A stretch of 64,000 nt of DNA from Lanius collurio. Taxonomy: Eukaryota; Chordata; Aves; Passeriformes; Laniidae. Below the pieces are notes generated by a model. That model did no database searches. It was not told where the DNA came from and saw nothing but the letters and a program-made list of their open reading frames with translations. Positions 52,290 to 64,000 of the stretch are shown here, one piece after another. The position numbers and the translations under genes were made by a program. Within the stretch, counting starts at the first letter, position 1; each line of letters begins with the position of its first letter. The DNA lies in NCBI GenBank assembly GCA_020086605.1, contig JACBWW010000002.1, positions 31,655,287-31,719,286 of the forward strand, in the 5' to 3' direction.

Positions 52290-53440
52290 AGCTATCTGAG
52301 CCACGATTTTTATGAGAAGTGAGGAAAATACTATTCTGTTTTGTTCATCAACAGACCTGTCAGCTTAATAGTGATCACACTACCTTCTCTGGTAGTAGCA
52401 CAAGAGAAACAGAGGAATCTTGGTACAATTTTCTAAGTCTGAGGTTGCACTGTTAGCATTTAGAAAAATCGCTGTGTAACTTTGTACTAGTTTGAAAACA
52501 AACCAGTGGGAGATCACAAGTCAGAATTATAATTTAAAAGGAAAATTAAAATAAATGCAATAATAAAAGAACACTGAGTCAGGATACAACCTGACACCCT
52601 GCTAGTCAGGGTAGTGGTAGCAGTCCAGATGAAATGGATCTGTTGAAGCAGTGATCCTGTTGAAGACTCTGGTCTTCACCTGATGGTCCAGTGGTAGCTC
52701 TTGTCCTCTGGGAACCCAGTAAGTAAGGGCTGCTTGTGCTGTTCCAAACCCCGGATTATATCCAGGTGGGAATGCTTGGATCCTCCCCCAGGCAGAGCAT
52801 CTCACAATAGGCTGATGTAATCCTGAGTCCTTGGGTCTCATGAGTGGTGGGTCCTTGATTTCCCATTAAATAGAGATAGTCCCAGGAGGGAGTTATCAGG
52901 GATGCCGTGGTAGAAGATACAGAACACTGCCCCACCTGCTTTAACAGCTCGTGAAAATGATAATAGAATACATATTTTTGGTTACATCTTACAGTGTTAC
53001 TTAGGACAAACTTACAAATGGAACAAATTTGCTCAGGAAGTCACAGAGAAAAAAATATAGAATGCTGCTCTGCCATTTTGACAATTGCTTTTCTTCTATA
53101 ACTTCACTTTGAAAGAGAAGCCAACGTCATTTTGAATAAGACATCTGCCTTCTCAGCCAACACCAGTCTGTTGAATAGCAGAATGACAAATATCTCTGTG
53201 GTTATTTAATTATTTAGGGCATATTATGCTATTTTATTTGACAATCTGTTTGCTCTGTGGATAAACTGCAATGCTGAGTAATTTTTCCTTATGAAGGAAC
53301 AAGATTATCTTCTTATGAAACATCCTCATTGGCCCAAAAAGAACATCACACTACAAATAGAAAAAATTGCTATGAAGAGAATGAAGTAGAGATGCCTGTA
53401 AGTTACAGAAAATACAAGAGAGAACTCAGCCACTGTGTTC
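52290..53440. other. Intronic sequence without recognised features
   Basis: AT-rich sequence with a mildly GC-richer part at 52.6-52.9 kb. No domain or repeat was recognised. Confidence 0.5.
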
Positions 53441-53446
53441 TGTTGT

Positions 53447-53807
53447 GAGAAGAGAAGAGAAGACTGAAAGGGGGTCTCATTAGTGCATATAAATATCTCA
53501 AAGGTGAGTGCCAAGAGGATGGTGCCAGACTCTTCCCCGTGGTGTCCAGCGACAGGACAAGGAGCAAAGGCCATAACACAAGAAGCTCCATCTCAACACA
53601 AAGAAGAATTTCTTTACATTGAGTGTCAGAGCACTGGCATAGGCTACCCAGGGACACCATGGAGTCTCCCTCTCTGGAGATATACAAAATTCACCTGGCC
53701 ATGTTCCTGTGTTACACGTTCTAAGTGACCCTGCCTTGGAAGGGGAGTTGGACTGGATGACCTCCAGAGGTCCCTTCCAACCCCAACAGTTCTGTGATTC
53801 TGTGATC
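53447..53807 (+). repeat. CR1 LINE 3' end (TTCTGTGA group)
   Basis: It starts at GAGAAGACTGAAAGGGGGTC and passes GTGTCCAGCGACAGGACAAG, GGACTGGATGACCTCCAGAG and GTCCCTTCCAACCCCAACA. It ends with two perfect 8-mers TTCTGTGA (53790-53805), giving a precise 3' end. It is 5' truncated. Confidence 0.95.
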
Positions 53808-53809
53808 AG

Positions 53810-56800
53810 CTAAATTGACCCACAGACCTCTGGGTGACACAGGTTGAATTATGATAGTATCCCACAGGAACAAAGCCAACAAGCCTTGCTATGATTTCCT
53901 AGGACTTCTGTACCATTTTGATCCAGAACCCCAGAGGGATATGGAAGATTCAATTTTTCTAACTTGATTCCATCTGAATCTTGAGATGGAAATGCTCTGG
54001 GGCTCATGGAATATGCTATATAAGTGACGACAGGAGGCATTTCATGATGCTTTAATTTTGCTGGTCCTGCATTCTGCAGGGTGATAATAACAAGCTCTAA
54101 GATATTAAACAGTGCTTTCCATTTTAATATGGCCAAATGGTGTCACAGAGCTCTGTCACCATTATCATTTTACAGAAGAAAGAGCACAGAAAAATATTTT
54201 GCTTGGGGTTGTATTAGAAACTAGTAACACATCTGAAACTAATACCTAACTTCCCAACCTGTTGTCTAATGCTCTAAACTACTATTTTACCCTAGAGATA
54301 AAAACATGGATAATAAACTTTTTCATAACACCAACAGCATAGTTTACATCATCTATATCAGAAAACAATAATGATGAGAGACCATTTTAATAACTGACAT
54401 TTCTGAACAGCCAACAATTTTATCTGAACAGTGTTGTGTCAAATGGCAAACAGAGTATCTTTGGAGTTAATGGACATATGAAAGTTAAACCTTGTATCCT
54501 GGCTTAGATGAAAGGACCAAATGAAAGAGCCACCACATCCATTTTCTGTCTCTGATAGATAGGCCAAAATGTTTATGGAGGAACAGAGCAGGCATTTATC
54601 AACATTTCTCTAGAATATTCTCAGAAGACCCAAAAGTTTACAAATGAAGAACTTTCTGAGACAAAAGATATGGTTCATATTTGATGGAATGATGGCAAGG
54701 AGTGCCACAGATTACTCTTCAGAGGGTAAGACCCCAAAAACTCTGGCCTTCAGAGATTTAATAAAATATCACAGGCCTTTTTCCCATATGCTTTGCTTGG
54801 GAATGTTACTACTTTGATTGGCTGGCATAATGTTTTTAAAACAAATAATTCTTCGACATCTACAGTAGAATAATTCAGTATCTCTGCCCATTTTACTTTC
54901 TTTCTTCTCTGCCTCTGGTCAACATACATTCTTTCTGGTGTCAATGTCAGTGTGGACAGAAATTCACTTGACATGTGTGATTTCATCAATTCATTGGAAA
55001 CAGACTGGAATGGTACCACTGACTTTCAATGAAACAAAATTGGTGATCTACAAATAGAGTGTTCTGTGTCCTGCTGACAAGCCTAAAAGAGCAATATCTC
55101 TGTAGAGAAATCTTAAAAATGGCCAGGTCTCTCTGCCCCAGCAGAAGCATGCACATTCCATTTGCCTTTTTAGTCACAATTTTTAGATCTTTAAATTTTT
55201 CTAAAGTTAAATTTCAATAACTTTTTTTTCAAAAAAGAGTGTCTGGTGGGCCTGCAGGGTCTCTTGAGCCCTTCAGCTGTGTTTAAGACTGTGACATGGC
55301 AATGCCATTCAGAAACCAAGCAGAATGTCAAGGTCAGGCTAAAGAATAAGGCTAACATAGTGTTTTGCATGGGCTAATGTGCCTGGGTTTATGAGAGTAT
55401 TTGGCCAAATAAAGCACTGTGCTAGCCCAGTGGCACTGCCTTCAGCCCAGTCCTGAGTTAGTCCAACCATCTTTTTAGGGCATTTCTACATGTGGAGCGA
55501 CCATCCTAGGGTCTTTGATGTGTCAATTTACATACCACTGCCTAACTAAGCTCTTGTCTAGATTAAAAGCAAAACTTATTTTCCAGGAGCTCATGGAGGT
55601 TTTCCAGGTCTGAGTTTGCCTGTCTGCAATGAAGTGCCAAAAAAAGCTATGTGGCATGCTTTAGTATGGAAAGGATTTCTAAGTATACATTCCCATTGGT
55701 CATAATTAGCAATATAATGTCTAATAATCTTTAGTCAAAAGAGGTCTTCAGTTACCTGATTTTCATCCAAAACCTGTTGATTAGTAATCCCCTGTAGCTG
55801 GGCCATAACACTCTGCTAAAGCATTGAAGAGAAACTTGGCCTGAATGTAATCATTTGATTAGCATTCATCCAAGCAAAACATCCACTTTTGTAGAAAGCA
55901 AGCATATTTTTACCTTTTGCTGGCTTTTGACAAGAAGCAGGAGTACTAAGAATAGGAAATATATACAGTACTGAGTGTTTTTAGACTAAGCACATGGAAA
56001 AATACATTTTGCCTAGACAGCAGTGACACTCTCTAGTACATCAGTAAGGTATCACTGAGCTGTCATCAGCTGTGCTCTCAGATGGGACAGAGTTGATGCA
56101 CACAGAGAAATGCAGAAAAATAAAGGGAGATGAAAAACACTTAAAAATAATTACAGATATGTTTTCTAAAATTAATCATAAGATTATTGTTGCTGCAGTG
56201 TTGCTTTTTTTTTAATGTAAAGGCAGCAGCTTTTAGGGAGCTTAAGTTCAATCTTTCTTCAAGACAACATAAATCAACAGAACAGCTATTGATATGTTGA
56301 TTTTGTTTCTATGCCTTCTATACTGAAACCTGGGGAACCTCTTGGAGTGCATTGCCTAAATTAGTAGCAGCTGCTCTCAGTAGCCACAGATGCTCACAAA
56401 CCCTTGGAAGAAGACAGGCATTTCAGAAGTTGGATCAGCACACTCACATGAAGGACATGGGCCAGTGAAGTAATGTATGCCAAGAGCAAACAAACTCCTT
56501 TCAGTTTATAAAAGACAGAAATGCTTCTTTCTGCTCCAGATCACATCGACAGCTTCCCTTTGATGGGTCTTTCTGTGACTGCTGACCCCTGTACACCTCT
56601 CTGAGTTGTATCAAACAAGATGTGTCTAATTTTCTGCTTTCTTCATATTTCCTCACCTTACCTTGGTGTCTCACTACCTACTTTAAGACAACCTTTAATG
56701 CCATACAGCATAGTATTATTATTCCCACCTCCCAGATGATTATTGGTTTTTTGTTCATGATATATTTACATCTGTTGGGAGTATTTGGAGAAAATAAAAG

Positions 56801-58875
56801 CATAGTTAGAGGCTGAATGAAAGTTTCCACCTTCTGCCACCTACTTCAGGATTTTACAACTTCTAGACCTCTACTTTTCATGCCTTTGGAATCTTCAAAT
56901 AGATTTCTGAGTCCATGAGGCAAGGCTAAAAACACACTCAGATACTCAACATGCAAGAAACTACAAGATACAGACAGTATCTACTTCTATGTGTATAAAT
57001 TTTTGTTTCTTCCACCACTTCCTATCCGATGTGTTAGGAGGGAATTTCTTACTCTTAATCTTCCTCAGCTGATGTCCATGAGGAAGCACAGCCCCTGAAG
57101 CTGCTGTGCTAGAAACAGATATGCTGTACTGTCAGCAGATTTTAGGACAGGAGTTTTCTTGTTTGTCAGTTCTAAGTCCCTTCCGGCTACAAAAGGATGT
57201 GACAGCAATAACTAGGAAAGGAAGGAAGATTAATGGTGTGTATAACACAGTAGAAATAAGAAATAATCATACTCTGCAGAAAGGAGCTTTCCAGAGGGAA
57301 TGGCTCAAGACAGGAGGATGTGGGAGCCAGTAACATCTGTAACCAGTCATTTAGCCAGCCCATGCAACTGCCTGATATACTTCATGCAAACCCCTGATAA
57401 CAGTTATCTTCTGACTCAAATGCTACACAGAGTATGGGGTTCATGATCAACGTCTGGCAGGCACAGGGTCCACATTACCAAGCAACACAACTTCTTTTGC
57501 AGATCCGTATTTCTACTTTGATTAATTTTCATTTATTTTCTACAATTTATATATTAGTGATTGAAAGGAGCAGGTACAATATACATCAATGAAGTGTCTG
57601 TTAACTCTCCAATGTTCATTAAGATTCAGATGAGTTCTAATGGACACAAACAGAGAAATTAGTATTTAACTCACATTAGCTCTTTCCCAAATAAAACCTT
57701 TCACAACAAATTTTGTTGCCTAGGGTAAGATTCAGTTCACTAGCTCTTGTGGGCTGTGTGGATGCTTTGTAGAACTTTATTGTCCACAGAGAATTCTATT
57801 CCTTGCTCACAGAGATAAACACATAACATGTAGACAAGGACATTAGAAAGGGAGGTCAGATGCCAAAGGGAATAAAGGAGCTACAATAAGTGAAAATATT
57901 GTCACTTAATTGTACCAGGTGCTAACAGGAAAACAACTTTATCAATGGAATTTGATGAAAGATGATGGAACTTACAGAAGAGCTTCTAATTCAGTAGATA
58001 ATTGCATTAAGAGTTACTTATCTCTCCCTGTAAACTTCTGTGAAAAAGCATAAGCTTCAGAAAGACTGTATGTGGTTGCTCAGTTAGAGTTAAATAATGT
58101 TCTGGACACCTGAGTCCAAGATGGTGAATTACATGTCTGTTCCAATGAGTTCTTAAGTGCTGCTCAGCAACTTTCCTAAGAATGATTTGTGTGAGCACCC
58201 ACAGTTGTTTTAACATTTTCTGGTCAGTCAGCATGATATTTGGTGATTCAGTTTCTAGAAATGCTGACATTTTCTGTCTATAACTAAGAACAATGAATCT
58301 GTGTCCTGAAACAACTCATTTCTATAAACTGAAAGGGGAAAAATTGAAAGCAAATTGTCCCAGAAGTTAAGAAATGCCTGTAACAACTAATTTTCTTTGC
58401 CATAACTCATGTCTTGAAGGGTAAAAGGAGAATAATGGAGGATGGCAATGTGGATTGGATGTGGGGCAAATAGTCATGGCACCTAGTGGGAACTGAAGGT
58501 TAGGTCCTTTTCTATTCTTTTCACCTCCTTCCCCTCTCTTTGGTAAAATCTAGTGATGCATCATATGAGATAGAGGACAATAGAGCTCCAGAAGGGAAGG
58601 AAAATTCTGCCCTAAATACACCTTTACTGGGCTATGTGGATAGATGGTGAAGATGTAGTCCTGACATTTGAGAGATCAGGAAACACACTTGCAACAGCTT
58701 TTCAGCTCTGATTATAGGCCTGTTGTCCGGAATGTGAGAGGGACAACCATGTGACCTCAATTCCTGTGAAAACACAGTCACTCATGTAGGGTGTTGCTTC
58801 CATAAACCTAGATACTATTTGGTTTGTGGAAGAGAACTCAATGGATGGAAATGGATGAATTTTTTTCCTATGGAC
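53810..58875. other. Intronic sequence without recognised features
   Basis: AT-rich single-copy intron. No repeat, RNA gene or exon was recognised. Confidence 0.5.
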
Positions 58876-58969
58876 TTAAAAATCGGCACTAAGGTTTAAA
58901 ATACCCAGAGTCTGTGGAATTATTAAAAATCAGCACTAAGGTTAGAAATACCCAGGGTCTGTGGAATTT
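58876..58969. repeat. Tandem duplication, two 47-bp units
   Basis: Units at 58876-58922 and 58923-58969 each begin TTAAAAATC and contain GCACTAAGGTT, AAATACCCAG and GTCTGTGGAATT. They differ at 5 of 47 positions by my count (about 89% identical), without gaps. Confidence 0.93.
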
Positions 58970-61526
58970 TTACTGTTGATTTCAAAGAGCCCACTAGTTT
59001 TACCCTCATTGCTGACTTTGAAACAAGATGTTTGAAAATTTTAAAAAAAGCAATCTGAAAATATGCTAAAAGTTTCCAAACAAAGTATGTAACATTGCAT
59101 ATGTATGCAGGGGAAGTATTGCACCCGTGTGCTTTACATTTGCTTAAAATAAACCTTCTTAAAAAGGAACTCTCAGTGCAAAAATTTTTTTTTTTGCTCT
59201 GAATTAAGTACTTATCATCTCAACACCTCATTCTCTTATTTTGCTTCTGGTGGTATCTTTGATTAAATTCTTAGATTAATTTATAGTAATGACACAGCAA
59301 ACCTGGGAGCCATAATCCCTTTAGTAGTTCAATATGTTTATGAGGGTTGAAGGATGTTAAATGTGGCAGTTTAAATGCTAAACTAAGTAATCAGTTCATT
59401 AGGAATTTGCTCAATGTGTTTATCATGTGCAGCTGAAGCATGCAAAACTAGGCTCTGATAATTCACCAGACAGTTTGATATATGAACAAGACAAACTCCC
59501 CAAAGATTGATTGACAACCCCTGGAATTTTGTTAGCAGAGATAAGTACATGTTCACACTTACACCCATGGATAACTTATCCACTTCCAGCACAGAGGAAC
59601 TGCAATACAAATGTGTTTGGCAGTCACGTCTGGTATGCACAACTCCATCTGCAGGATCCTGACCCAGGACAGCCTCAGCCAACACAGCCAGGCTTCAGAG
59701 AATTGAGAAGGAATATGGAGAGCTGCATCCCACCATGGAAATCTTTCTGTTGAGTGCTAATGTTAAAAAACAGCCATGACTATCGATTACTTAACAAAGC
59801 TCAGAAACAAATGATACAAATTTCACCAAAGCCCTCATGCTAATATTTGTTCTGACTGAATTAATACCTCTAAATATTTCTGACTCCTAAGATGCATGGA
59901 ATAGAACAATTTAGGCATAGTTCAAATCCTGGGTTGTGTGTCTGATCTGATAGTCTCTCGATGCACCATACACCCCCAATACGACAAATGCCCTTGCCTA
60001 GACAGCCAGCAAAATTTGCTTAGATCAGTTACAGTTTGAAGAAAATGGCCAAAAAAGGATGAACCACCTCAGATTTGATAGCTTCCTGAGCATCTACCTC
60101 TTTCTTTCAGTAAAGGAACATTGCTCTATCACAGCAATGAATTAGTAGACTTTTCCTGCTAGTGCCTGAGATAACTGTGAGGATAAACCTGAAGCAGGAC
60201 CTTGTCCTCCAGCACTCCATTAGCATTCACTCAGTTCCTTGCTAGCATCCCATTAAATGCAGAAGCAATTCATGAAACCCTGAGTATTTCACTGATCAAA
60301 AATCTCTCGAGGCTCTGCTTCTGCAACAAAAATTTATGTAAGGAGAGAAAGGGGGGCAGAGGAGAAACAGTACAGCAATACCCTGCATCATGGCTCAGCA
60401 TGATAACCAAACCTGTGAAGGAAGGCTGCACTGTGGGGAGAGGGAGGGAAGAAGTGATTATGTGGTAGAGAATAATCTTCCTCCCTAGAATGCCTCTGGG
60501 AAGGAGGAAGCAAGAAAACATGAGAATCCCACCAGTACACACAATGACCCTTCAGAACACCATGGGGAACCTACTGATGAAGAGCTGCTCTCTAATGCCT
60601 CCTGCCAACTCGGCATTTGCCAAATCCCATTTGCTTCTAATCACTTACAGACAGTTGCTTGGCCTGAGTCTGCTCACTCTTTTTCTGGTGCAAAGTTGGA
60701 ATTAGGCTGCAGAAGCACTCTTTGTGCTGGTGTAGGACTGTGATTATTCTTCATGATCCACAGAGAAATAAAAATGCTGACTGACCTGCCTTGGTGGCTG
60801 GCCTGGACAAATCCTGGAAAAGAAAGTGGGTGGCAGGGTGGGCATGTGGACCTGCACATTATTATAGGCATTATCCTTACAGGAAGAGAGAGTACACACT
60901 TAGGATATTCCCAGTAGGTGGTCTGGGAAAAAAAAAAATGGTTAATCAGACACACAATTACTTTTCTGACAGCTCAGGGAAGAGAAACTGCTTACTGAAG
61001 GCTACATTGACATTCATCTTACTCTGGTTTCTTCCATAATTCTGCCCCATGAACAGTTACCCTTTGCTATTTATTCACTGACTTTTGTAGCATACTACAG
61101 AAAAAGTCTGGTTGCCTGTCAGAGTCAACCCCAGTTTTCTGAAAGATGCTTTAGGACACAGCAAGCACAAAGAGAGAAGTCCTTAGTAGGTGCTAGTCAC
61201 ACAAAGTACCAAGGAAAACTTAACCTAGATCCAAGCAAAGTCTGCCAATCTCTGTAAGACCAGCCATTCATCATGTCTACCTTTCTTCAATTCTTAAGTT
61301 AGGGCAATAAATAAGGACAGGGAATTGCTTTTTGACCCTCCCCTGTGCACCTTCAGCAGCAGCAGCCATCAGCTGAAGCACAGCAGCTGATTGCATTTCA
61401 CATGCATAATGGTGGCTGTTATTATTGGCAAGAATAACAGTTGTTACAGTTCAACAAATGTGTCTTAATCATTTTCTGCTTATGTAACACACCATGTACA
61501 AGTACTAATGCAATCAAGTGCACTCT
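58970..61526. other. Intronic sequence without recognised features
   Basis: AT-rich sequence. Open frames at 59.4-60.9 kb are at most about 100 codons and overlap antisense frames, with no known domain. Confidence 0.5.
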
Positions 61527-61556
61527 AAATACTGCCTGCAGAAATACTGCCTGCAG
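61527..61556. repeat. Perfect 15-bp direct tandem repeat
   Basis: AAATACTGCCTGCAG occurs twice in immediate succession (61527-61541 and 61542-61556) without mismatch. Confidence 0.95.
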
Positions 61557-61559
61557 TCT

Positions 61560-64000
61560 CCCTTCACTCAATAAACTGTTACAGAATCTAAAGATCTGGA
61601 TAAAAAGTACTCTGCAGAAAATAGGTGATTTGAGGGTATTGGTCCAACGTGTAGATGTTTCATAGGCAAAGTGATCCTCAGTAATTATAGATTTAGACTC
61701 TAGTTTAAGAAAAGTGAAACAAAATTCCTCCTATGGCTCTGATCTCTTTTGCCATTGGGCCATCAGGATTACTTGCACTTATTTTTGTCTTATTATTCTG
61801 TATTTAGACTCTTGTACACAAGAGCAAATAAAGCTTGTATTCAGCAATAATCTCATTACTCTGGAGAAAAACAGAAAGGAAAAAAAACAACAGCTATTTC
61901 TGTAGATACAAAGATTTTTCTTCTCATGTTCATAAATTAATTATGCCAGTACTCTCTTTAGCACTGAAGAGAACAGCTACAGAGTGGAGTACAGATGTAC
62001 CACTGACTTCCCTCCTCCTTTCAACAGGGTAGACTCATCTTGGCTACCTATGAAGAGAATCTTGTGGCCCCTGCTAACACCTGAGTGATCATCTGGGAGA
62101 CTGTACAAGCCAAATCCCCTCCAGGGCCCTTTCTAGCAATTCAACAGTACAAACAATTAGATCTGGGTGCCCAGGAAACTTTCCTGGCACTATTTAAAAT
62201 CCTGAACTATAATAATGTCAGCATTGCTGAACCAAATTTGCTTCATATTTCTAGCAAACTAAAAATAAATCTTACTTTAAAAATAGATATTAGTATATAG
62301 CCATACACGTGCATCCAGTTTCCAGCTGGAATTAGATTGCTTCCTGAGGAATTGTTCTTCTGCAGACCTAGAAGTAGCACTGAAAGATACAGTCTTCCAT
62401 CAATGAACATGTCATTTCCTTTTTTCTTAATGCAAAACAGGAGAACAACAAACTCCCACAGATGGGAAAACAAGTAGTTCCTACAGTGTCCCTGGAAACT
62501 ATTTTCTAACTTGGAACAATCTAGGGGGCTTAACATTTTTAACATTTACAAATTATTGCCAGAAAAGCCTTGTAATGAAGATATCATTAGTTCCTGACAA
62601 AAGCAAATATCACCTTGGCTTTTTGGTAGAGAATGGGGCACAGTTCAGGTAAAGTTTACAGAAGTGTTCCTATTGCCTCGTTCTCCTAATCAGGCTTTGG
62701 ACTAGAAGAGTTTTGTTTTTCTCTACTCTTGGTTCTGACTCTTCTCTGCATGAAGCCATTTAATTGAAAAACAAGGTATTTTTCTGTGAATTCTTTGGTG
62801 ACTTGGGCTGAGAAAATACCACAGATCCATGTGTCAGAGGATTTGATTGCACTTATTGATAAGGAAGTGATTTGCAACCAAGATTTTAGATTGAAAAATC
62901 CACTGTACATGTCCCTACCGCTACCTTGAGCACAAGAAAGAACTTTTTAACCTCTGAGACTACACAAGGCAAGTCTGGTTGGTTGCCTGCCAGTGACATG
63001 AGAGGCTTACTCAGCTCCTCTAGCTAAGCTTTGGGACAATCACTGTCTTGCCTCTGGTGAGCATGTTTCTGCAGCTGCTGTTTCAAAGGTAGAAAAGAAT
63101 AATCTGCCCTGCATTGGATGCTACAGAAAAATGAGCAAATGGGAGCAGAATCAGAACTGAGACCAGAAGGCATGCTTTCTTGTCTGCTCCTTGCTCAAAG
63201 AAATGTTTAATGACATAGACAACCCCAGGGGTTGAGCCATGCTTCTCCCTAACCTCAGGTAGGTCCTGGAAGGACAGTGCAGACATCCACTGTGCTCTTG
63301 ACAAGTTGTTTTGTCTAAATATTATAACAGATATTCCCAAGATTTTAGACTATTTTTTATGACAGGAAAATGAACAATTTTATTTCCTTGCTGCTGGGAT
63401 CAAACAGCCAAATAACCTCTGGTTTTATGACACAAATACACCTAAATAAATTACTGTAGGATAAGGAAGACGTCCAATACGAAGAAGGTCCTCAGAGGCA
63501 ATCAGCACCATGACCTTGCCATCTTAGAGTTTGATAGTCAGAATTGCATTACACTCATATCTTCTCAGCTTCCAGAGCTATTTTACCCCTCTGCTGGGGT
63601 CTCATGGCTTTCTGTAATGTCATGTTATTGACAGATACCAGAAACAAGAAAAACAAGGATATCTTGCAATGGGGGATGTGGAGGTCCAAGAAGTGGATTA
63701 AGCACAAATAAGTCTTTTTCAAAGTCTTGGAGGAGTCAGGATGTGTGTGACTGGCTTTATTTCCCTAAGAGGGAAAAAAGGCTTAGCTTTCACAAGTTTG
63801 GGAATTACTAATGTAGATGTTTCTATAGCAGGAAATGTGGCACAGAAAATAGCAACATCCACAGCAGAGCAGCCCCTCAACGTTTAACCATGCATAGCAA
63901 CAACACATACCATTATGACAGCCAATAAAGAATACAGTACCCGGATGAATGGGGGATATTTTAGAATTTATATGCTAAATGTATTAACAGTACAGCCTGG
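61560..64000. other. Intronic sequence without recognised features
   Basis: AT-rich sequence to the window end. No promoter, CpG island or exon was recognised, so the first LRFN2 exon is probably further upstream. Confidence 0.5.

Larger units (their letters stand above)
17885..64000 (-). other. LRFN2 intron 1, 3' portion
   Basis: This is inferred first intron upstream of the coding exon. LRFN2 is a long gene with very large introns in other vertebrates. No CpG-island-like first exon or promoter is recognisable up to position 64000, so the transcription start probably lies beyond it. A short non-coding exon inside the interval cannot be excluded from sequence alone. It contains most of the window's CR1 copies and the solo LTR. 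Confidence 0.7.

Noticed and set aside
1..64000. CRISPR arrays, bacterial operons, phage genes, tRNA or rRNA genes
   Set aside because: No regularly spaced repeats, ribosome-binding-site-led gene series or cloverleaf sequences were seen; the window is ordinary avian intronic DNA.

Overview
This window looks like vertebrate, almost certainly avian, nuclear DNA. The evidence is AT-rich single-copy sequence, a low density of interspersed repeats, and repeats dominated by CR1 LINE 3' fragments with the terminal 8-bp microsatellite-like repeats typical of birds. One CR1 carries a nested short solo LTR of an avian endogenous retrovirus. There is no bacterial, plasmid or phage content, no operon, no CRISPR array, and no tRNA or rRNA that I can recognise.

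The only gene I can support is one large internal exon of LRFN2 (leucine-rich repeat and fibronectin type III domain containing 2, also called SALM1) on the minus strand at 16492-17884. It carries the start codon, signal peptide, LRR block, Ig domain and the first part of the FnIII domain (457 codons plus two bases). It is bounded by a good acceptor (17885-17886) and a good donor (16490-16491). The rest of the protein (end of FnIII, transmembrane segment, cytoplasmic tail with PDZ ligand) must lie on a later exon below position 1. The 5' non-coding exon and promoter must lie above position 64000 or are not recognisable here. On that reading 1-16491 is intron 2 and 17885-64000 is intron 1.

Layout. 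At 1-16491, intron 2 holds one ancient CR1 scrap (about 380-465), one CR1 minus fragment (about 10005-10125) and AT-rich or A/C-rich low-complexity patches. At 16492-17884 is the LRFN2 exon. Across 17885-64000, intron 1 holds CR1 fragments near 20.7, 27.8-28.9 (a tail-to-tail pair), 32.9-33.5, 40.2-41.6 (with the nested solo LTR at 41012-41429), 44.8, 47.5 and 53.5 kb. It also holds a GC-rich patch of unknown origin at 32.44-32.87 kb, a (TG)14 microsatellite at 51.66 kb, a CCAAAA-type tract at 52.2 kb, and two small tandem duplications at 58.88 and 61.53 kb.

The short open frames elsewhere (about 60-160 codons, overlapping on both strands, without recognisable domains) look like chance frames or CR1 coding remnants. 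I found no convincing undescribed system. The most interesting structures are the nested LTR-in-CR1 with an intact 4-bp target duplication, the tail-to-tail CR1 pair that could fold as double-stranded RNA in the LRFN2 pre-mRNA, and the unexplained GC-rich block at 32.44-32.87 kb. All family names rest on my own recognition, without database searches.
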